A DNA stretch of 64,000 nt, taken from the NCBI GenBank assembly GCA_020402865.1, contig JADBYT010000005.1, positions 47,621 to 111,620 of the forward strand, in the 5' to 3' direction. The notes beneath the pieces were generated by a model that was not told the DNA's origin, searched no databases, and saw only the letters and a list, made by a program, of their open reading frames with translations. How positions within the stretch are numbered: position 1 is the first letter of the stretch; the number at the start of each line of letters is the position of its first letter. Shown piece by piece: positions 60,159 to 64,000 of this stretch. A program made the position numbers and the translations under genes. The stretch comes from Bacteroidota bacterium. Its GTDB lineage: Bacteria > Bacteroidota > Bacteroidia > Palsa-965.

Positions 60159-61031
60159 ATGTACCCAAAAGGAAAGCTCGTAATTATCGGGGGGGCGGTT
60201 GACAAGGGAAGTTTCACGGAGAAAAACTTCGACAAGCAGGTTGAAAAGAACCTGAACTTTTTTGAAACTGGGATTCTGAAACGAATCATCACCGAGTCGC
60301 TCAAGGGGGAAAAATCACGGATTGAAGTAATCACCACGGCATCAAAAATTCCGCGTGAAGTGGGGCCTGAATACGCACGTGCGTTTCAGTTCCTCGGTGC
60401 GGAAAATGTGGATGTAATGCACATTGAACGTCGTGAGCAGGCCACAGAAGCCGAAAACATAGCACGGCTTAAAGCGGCCGATGTAGTCATGTTTACCGGC
60501 GGCGACCAGCTGCGCCTCACCTCCATTCTCGGCGGCACCGCGTTTCATGATCTGCTGCTGGAAAAATATACGCATGAGCAGTTTTTGTTTGCCGGCACAT
60601 CGGCAGGCGCGGCGGCGGCATCCGACAGCATGATTTATCAGGGCTCAAGTCAGGAGGCATTGCTGAAAGGCGAGGTGAAAATCACCAGCGGTCTCGGGCT
60701 TATTGATCACGTTATTATTGATACGCATTTTGTGCAGCGCGGGCGCATTGGCCGTTTGTTTCAGGCCGTGGTGGGCAACCCGAAAGTGCTTGGCATTGGC
60801 CTGGGCGAAGACACCGGCCTGCTCATTACCGAAGGCCGCCACATGGAAGCAATCGGTTCCGGGCTGGTTATTCTGGTTGACGGACGACACATACAAGACA
60901 CCAACCTTACGGCAGTGGAAATGGGGCAGCCTATTTCAATCAAAAACCTGGTGGTGCATGTAATGAGTATGTACGACCGTTACGACCTGCACACACATCG
61001 TATGACGCTGCACACCACGCAGCACGCCTAA
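60159..61031 (+). CDS. cphB: Cyanophycinase
   Basis: A 290-residue serine hydrolase of peptidase family S51 that degrades cyanophycin to beta-Asp-Arg dipeptides. The nucleophile elbow is FAGTSAGAA with Ser 148, and the triad partners appear at His 190 (IIDTHF) and Glu 217 (GLGEDTG), spaced 42 and 27 residues, the same spacing as S132/H174/E201 recalled for Synechocystis CphB. FTGGDQ at 112-117 is the substrate-site Gln. No signal peptide, so cytoplasmic. It is followed 12 bp later by the isoaspartyl peptidase, whose reaction is the next step in arginine and aspartate recovery. No cyanophycin synthetase is visible in the window. Confidence 0.92.
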   Translation: MYPKGKLVIIGGAVDKGSFTEKNFDKQVEKNLNFFETGILKRIITESLKGEKSRIEVITTASKIPREVGPEYARAFQFLGAENVDVMHIERREQATEAENIARLKAADVVMFTGGDQLRLTSILGGTAFHDLLLEKYTHEQFLFAGTSAGAAAASDSMIYQGSSQEALLKGEVKITSGLGLIDHVIIDTHFVQRGRIGRLFQAVVGNPKVLGIGLGEDTGLLITEGRHMEAIGSGLVILVDGRHIQDTNLTAVEMGQPISIKNLVVHVMSMYDRYDLHTHRMTLHTTQHA

Positions 61032-61043
61032 GCACACGCGCAC

Positions 61044-61886
61044 ATGAAACTGATTATTCACGGCGGCTTTTTCAGCGAATCGTCAACCAGCGCCGAAACC
61101 AAGGTGGCCAAGCAAAACGCGCTTCGCCATATTGCCGCAAAAGCATTTGACTACATGCACACGCACACCGCACTCGAAACTGTAGTGTATGCAGTAGAAT
61201 TGCTGGAAGACGATGCGTTGTTTAACGCCGGCATCGGTTCGCAGATTCAAAGCGATGGTGTGATACGCATGAGTGCATCGGTTATGGACGGGCGCACGCT
61301 GAAGTTCAGCGGTGTGATTAATATTGAAAATGTAAAGAATCCGGTGCGTGTGGCAGAAAGGCTGCTTGCGGTTGATGATCGTGTGCTGGGCGGTGAAGGA
61401 GCCACGCGTTTTGCACGGCAGCAGGGCTTCGCCGAATTCAGTACCGAAATTCCGCAGCGCCGCCGTGAGTACGAGGCCAAACTGGCCGCCACGGGCACAG
61501 GCACAGTAGGCTGCGTGGCGCTGGATGCGCAGGGAAATATTGCCGCCGCCACTTCTACCGGCGGAAAAGGCTTTGAAATTCCCGGCCGCATTTCCGACTC
61601 AGCCACCGCTGCAGGCAACTACGCCAATGCACACTGCGGTGTTAGCTGCACCGGCGTGGGCGAAGATATTGTGAGCGCAGCTGTGGCCACCAAAATTGTT
61701 ACCCGCGTTACCGACGGCTTGCCGCTGGCCGAAGCATTCAGCCGCACGTTCAATGAACTTAAACCGTTCGACGGATTTGCCGGCGCTATCGCCATCGACA
61801 AAGATGGCAATTTGTATCATCAGGACTCGCACCCGAGCATGGTGTTTGCGAGTTTTGACGGTACAAACTTTCAGGTTTTTGGCTGA
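61044..61886 (+). CDS. Isoaspartyl peptidase/L-asparaginase (Ntn-hydrolase)
   Basis: A 280-residue plant-type asparaginase, made as a precursor that autocleaves before the Thr nucleophile T154 (GTGTVGCVALD). The substrate-binding GRISDSA (181-187) follows, and FNAGIGSQIQSDG is the family's N-terminal block. It hydrolyses beta-aspartyl dipeptides to Asp and the partner amino acid. Directly behind cyanophycinase, it most likely completes cyanophycin breakdown by splitting beta-Asp-Arg; a general asparaginase role is also possible. Confidence 0.93.
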   Translation: MKLIIHGGFFSESSTSAETKVAKQNALRHIAAKAFDYMHTHTALETVVYAVELLEDDALFNAGIGSQIQSDGVIRMSASVMDGRTLKFSGVINIENVKNPVRVAERLLAVDDRVLGGEGATRFARQQGFAEFSTEIPQRRREYEAKLAATGTGTVGCVALDAQGNIAAATSTGGKGFEIPGRISDSATAAGNYANAHCGVSCTGVGEDIVSAAVATKIVTRVTDGLPLAEAFSRTFNELKPFDGFAGAIAIDKDGNLYHQDSHPSMVFASFDGTNFQVFG

Positions 61887-61928
61887 TATTCGTATTCCTG
61901 CACCATAGCTGCGGTAATACTATTTCTC

Positions 61929-62250
61929 ATGCCGGTACGTTTCCTCCTTTTTCTTGCTGTACTGTTTGCGTCCTGCGGCGTTCAGTCCACAGCTGATTTG
62001 CTGTTAACGAAACCATGCGGAAGCGATTATACCATTGACTATAATTCCACATACGGACTTCGCTTCATTCAGGATTCGATTGAAAGTACAGGGCCTGCCC
62101 GGCAATGCAGCGGCTCCGACTATCTGGCTCCTCACCAGCGAAGCAATTCATTCAGTATATACAGGCAATGCCGTGCCACCACACGCCATTCGAGCGGAAG
62201 ATGCGGCAAACACAGGTAGTGATTCCGGTACTGCAACGCTGTACGATTGA
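61929..62250 (+). pseudogene. Small lipoprotein gene with probable +1 frameshift
   Basis: The first frame (ATG 61929) starts with a lipoprotein signal MPVRFLLFLAVLFASCGVQS and is sensible to about position 62085, after which it becomes Cys/Arg/Ser-rich. The +1 frame from about 62085 to the TGA at 62250 reads VQGLPGNAAAPTIWLLTSEA and then IHSVYTGNAVPP, with coding character. A single extra A in a GAAAG run near 62084-62088 would join them to about 106 residues. Either a real mutation or a sequencing error. Function unknown. Confidence 0.6.
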
Positions 62251-62289
62251 GTATTTACAACTACCGCTTCTCTTCGTATCTTGCCTTAC

Positions 62290-62877
62290 ATGCAATCACA
62301 CGCCGACGTACTACAACATATTTCACGCTACATTACACTTGAGCGTGCCGAGGCCGGATGCTTCAGCGCCATGCTCAAACCCCGCAGCCTGAAAGCAAAG
62401 GAAATTTTACTCGACGAAGGCGAAGTTTGCCGGTACTCGGCATTTGTTACACGCGGCTGCCTGCGTGGTTTTACCATTGACCAGAACGGCTATGAGCATG
62501 TGCTTCAGTTTGCACCGCCAAACTGGTGGATTGCCGACATGTACAGCCTTATTTCCCAGAAACCCGGTTCGCTCATTATCGAAGCATTGGAAGATTCGGA
62601 AATACTGTTGCTTTCAAAAACAGATCAGGAAGCACTTTACCGCGAGGTGCCGAAGTTTGAGCGTTTTTTCCGCATCATTACCGAAAACTCTTTGGTTACA
62701 AACCGGCAACGTGTGCTTGATAACCTGAGTCTGACTGCAGTACAGCGGTACGAGGCATTTTGTGTTCGCTATCCTACACTTATCGACTCGCTTCCACAAA
62801 AACAGATTGCGGCCTACATTGGCGTTACCCCCGAATTTTTCAGCAAAATGAAAGCCGGACTTAAGCTCAGGAGCTGA
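62290..62877 (+). CDS. Crp/Fnr-family transcriptional regulator
   Basis: A 195-residue regulator from the ATG at 62290 (the TTG at 62281 is an alternative). The N-terminal cyclic-nucleotide-binding fold reads LKAKEILLDEGEVCRYSAFV, then RGCLRGFTIDQNGYEHVLQF. The C-terminal helix-turn-helix is short (LPQKQIAAYIGVTPEFFSKM). The HTH is a reduced Crp type common in Bacteroidota. The ligand is unknown. It is divergent from nothing nearby; the pirin gene downstream has its own promoter, so co-regulation is possible. Confidence 0.9.
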   Translation: MQSHADVLQHISRYITLERAEAGCFSAMLKPRSLKAKEILLDEGEVCRYSAFVTRGCLRGFTIDQNGYEHVLQFAPPNWWIADMYSLISQKPGSLIIEALEDSEILLLSKTDQEALYREVPKFERFFRIITENSLVTNRQRVLDNLSLTAVQRYEAFCVRYPTLIDSLPQKQIAAYIGVTPEFFSKMKAGLKLRS

Positions 62878-62914
62878 AGTATTGCCGGGTTTTCATTCGT
62901 ACTTAATCTAGATT

Positions 62915-62947
62915 ATTGGTGCGGCCATTCCTCCTGCTCTACTTTTG
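62915..62947 (+). promoter_or_regulatory. Predicted promoter of the pirin gene
   Basis: ATTG at 62915-62918, a 21-bp spacer and TACTTTTG at 62940-62947 fit the Bacteroidota consensus. A Shine-Dalgarno-like AAAGGAG at 62961-62967 lies 7 bp before the ATG at 62975, which is unusual for this phylum. Confidence 0.62.
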
Positions 62948-62974
62948 TGGTGTAAATCAGAAAGGAGTATTTCC

Positions 62975-63847
62975 ATGGATCGAAAGGATTTTCTGAAAAA
63001 GGGCCTTACCGGCACACTGGCCGTTGCGGCCACCGCAGTTACTGCCAAAGTAGTGGCACAAACCAGTAATGCACCTTCTGAAAAAGAAGAAGCCGTTGGT
63101 TTTAATCATTTACCCAATACACAATCTGCAATTATGGAAAACATGGTGCTTCACAAAGCCAATACACGCGGCCACGCCAACCATGGCTGGCTCGATTCGT
63201 TTCATACATTCAGTTTCTCCAATTACCACAATCCCGAACGTATGCACTTTGGCGTGCTGCGCGTGCTTAACGACGACCATGTGGCTCCGGGAATGGGCTT
63301 TGGCACACATCCGCACAACAACATGGAAATTATTTCCATTCCGCTCGAAGGCGATCTTGAACACAAAGACAGCATGGGCACCACGGCGGTAATTAAACAC
63401 GGCGATATTCAGGTAATGAGCGCCGGAAGCGGCATTGCACACAGTGAATACAACAAGAACAGCGACAAGCCGGTGAAGTTTCTGCAAATCTGGGTGTATC
63501 CGAAAACCAAAAATGTAGAGCCGCGCTACGACCAGATTACACTTAATCTTGCCGATCGCAAAAACAAACTTCAGCAAATCCTTTCGCCAAAACCTGATGA
63601 TGAAGGCGTATGGATTCATCAGGACGCCTGGTTTCACCTCACCGATATGGATGCGGGAACAGCACTTGAGTACACATTGAAAAAGCCCGGAAACGGCGTG
63701 TATGTGTTCGTGCTTAAAGGCGATGTAAGTGTGGGCGGTCAGGCGCTCAATACACGCGACGGGCTTGGGGTGTGGGATATAAATACGCTGAAACTGAAAG
63801 CCACAACCGGCACCGAGCTGCTGCTTATGGAAGTGCCCATGAATTAA
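62975..63847 (+). CDS. Pirin-family protein with export signal
   Basis: A 290-residue bicupin protein. The start at 62975 follows an AAAGGAG site. The N-terminus MDRKDFLKKGLTGTLAVAAT resembles a Tat-like or twin-basic signal, with AVTAKVVAQ as a cleavage-region candidate, so it is probably exported; most pirins are cytoplasmic. Metal ligands in the N-terminal cupin are H112, H114 (THPHNN), H156 and E158 (GIAHSEYN), spaced as in known pirins. Quercetinase activity is known for some members; the substrate here is unknown. It is followed at 63888 by a 108-bp imperfect palindrome. Confidence 0.92.
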   Translation: MDRKDFLKKGLTGTLAVAATAVTAKVVAQTSNAPSEKEEAVGFNHLPNTQSAIMENMVLHKANTRGHANHGWLDSFHTFSFSNYHNPERMHFGVLRVLNDDHVAPGMGFGTHPHNNMEIISIPLEGDLEHKDSMGTTAVIKHGDIQVMSAGSGIAHSEYNKNSDKPVKFLQIWVYPKTKNVEPRYDQITLNLADRKNKLQQILSPKPDDEGVWIHQDAWFHLTDMDAGTALEYTLKKPGNGVYVFVLKGDVSVGGQALNTRDGLGVWDINTLKLKATTGTELLLMEVPMN

Positions 63848-63887
63848 TACGCTCGCTATAGAGGCTGTTCAAATTTCATCCTTCGGC

Positions 63888-63995
63888 TTTGTTATGGTGA
63901 ATTTTTCCCCATCCTGCGTTGCATTTCTTGTCGATACGCTCTAAGTATCGCCTGCGAAAAGCGCCTTGTCTGAGAAAAAATCCACTCATAACAAA
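63888..63995. repeat. Long imperfect palindrome (REP/MITE-like), continuing toward right edge
   Basis: A 108-bp imperfect inverted repeat centred at about 63941: the outer arms TTTGTTATG (63888-63896) and CATAACAAA (63987-63995) enclose further paired blocks and a central CGATAC-GCTCTAA-GTATCG hairpin. The sequence before it, 63862-63887, may form part of the element. No open frame is present in the last 150 bp. It could be a REP-like or miniature mobile element, or the end of one extending past the window. Confidence 0.55.
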
Positions 63996-64000
63996 TCTCA

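Noticed and set aside
1..64000. tRNA, rRNA and CRISPR elements
   Set aside because: A visual scan on both strands for T-loop/anticodon patterns, rRNA-conserved blocks and regularly spaced repeats found none that hold up.

Overview
The window looks like a chromosomal segment of a member of the Bacteroidota. The evidence is several large secreted proteins ending in type IX secretion (T9SS) C-terminal sorting domains, many lipoproteins with a short lipobox, a DUF4270 lipoprotein next to glmS, a two-component hybrid-propeller-type sensor kinase, few Shine-Dalgarno sites, and promoters of the TTG-N18-21-TAnnTTTG type. No rRNA, tRNA, CRISPR array, phage or complete insertion sequence was seen. The organism cannot be placed below phylum from this sequence.

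Region 1-6.9 kb is a minus-strand polysaccharide cluster: a fused kinase-like protein, a hexapeptide acyltransferase and three glycosyltransferases, the last running off the left edge. Two nearly identical 16-bp palindromes lie about 90-100 bp upstream of the first and last transcription starts. Region 7-14.2 kb carries a CAP-domain protein, two large T9SS-exported repeat proteins that share a module, a proline-rich lipoprotein and a glycine-repeat lipoprotein. Region 14.5-19.1 kb holds a lipobox/TPR sensor histidine kinase with its LuxR-type regulator and three small envelope genes. Region 19.1-24.7 kb is a mix of small envelope proteins, an AHSA1 protein, an AraC-type regulator and an LRR protein.

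Region 24.9-26.6 kb is an ECF sigma factor overlapping an anti-sigma protein that ends in a TonB-like domain. Region 26.6-30.3 kb is visibly AT-rich and contains a large helical-repeat protein and an unusual gene group: a Cys-rich small protein, a pentein-fold guanidine-modifying-enzyme-like protein retaining Asp/His/Cys catalytic positions, and a possible 51-residue peptide gene. Region 30.4-35.6 kb is housekeeping: panC, a single-domain glycogen-synthase-like protein, DUF4270 and glmS. Region 35.6-40 kb has TM2, barrel, superoxide dismutase, S41 protease and dCMP deaminase genes.

Region 40.2-53.8 kb is dominated by T9SS cargo: a GH5 glycosidase with a LamG/Kelch-like partner, two large surface proteins and a smaller one, interrupted by a propeller histidine kinase, response regulator and methyltransferase operon and by methylmalonyl-CoA epimerase. 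Region 54.3-60.1 kb has a peptide-binding lipoprotein, a DUF4139 protein, a membrane J-domain protein, a TetR regulator and a small membrane protein. Region 60.1-63.9 kb has a cyanophycin degradation pair (cyanophycinase plus isoaspartyl peptidase), a frameshifted lipoprotein gene, a Crp/Fnr-type regulator and a pirin with a signal sequence, and ends in a 108-bp imperfect palindrome. The most interesting items are the pentein-like gene group, the cyanophycin pair without a visible synthetase, the kinase/nucleotidyltransferase/thymidylate-kinase-like fusion, and the paired palindromes around the polysaccharide cluster.
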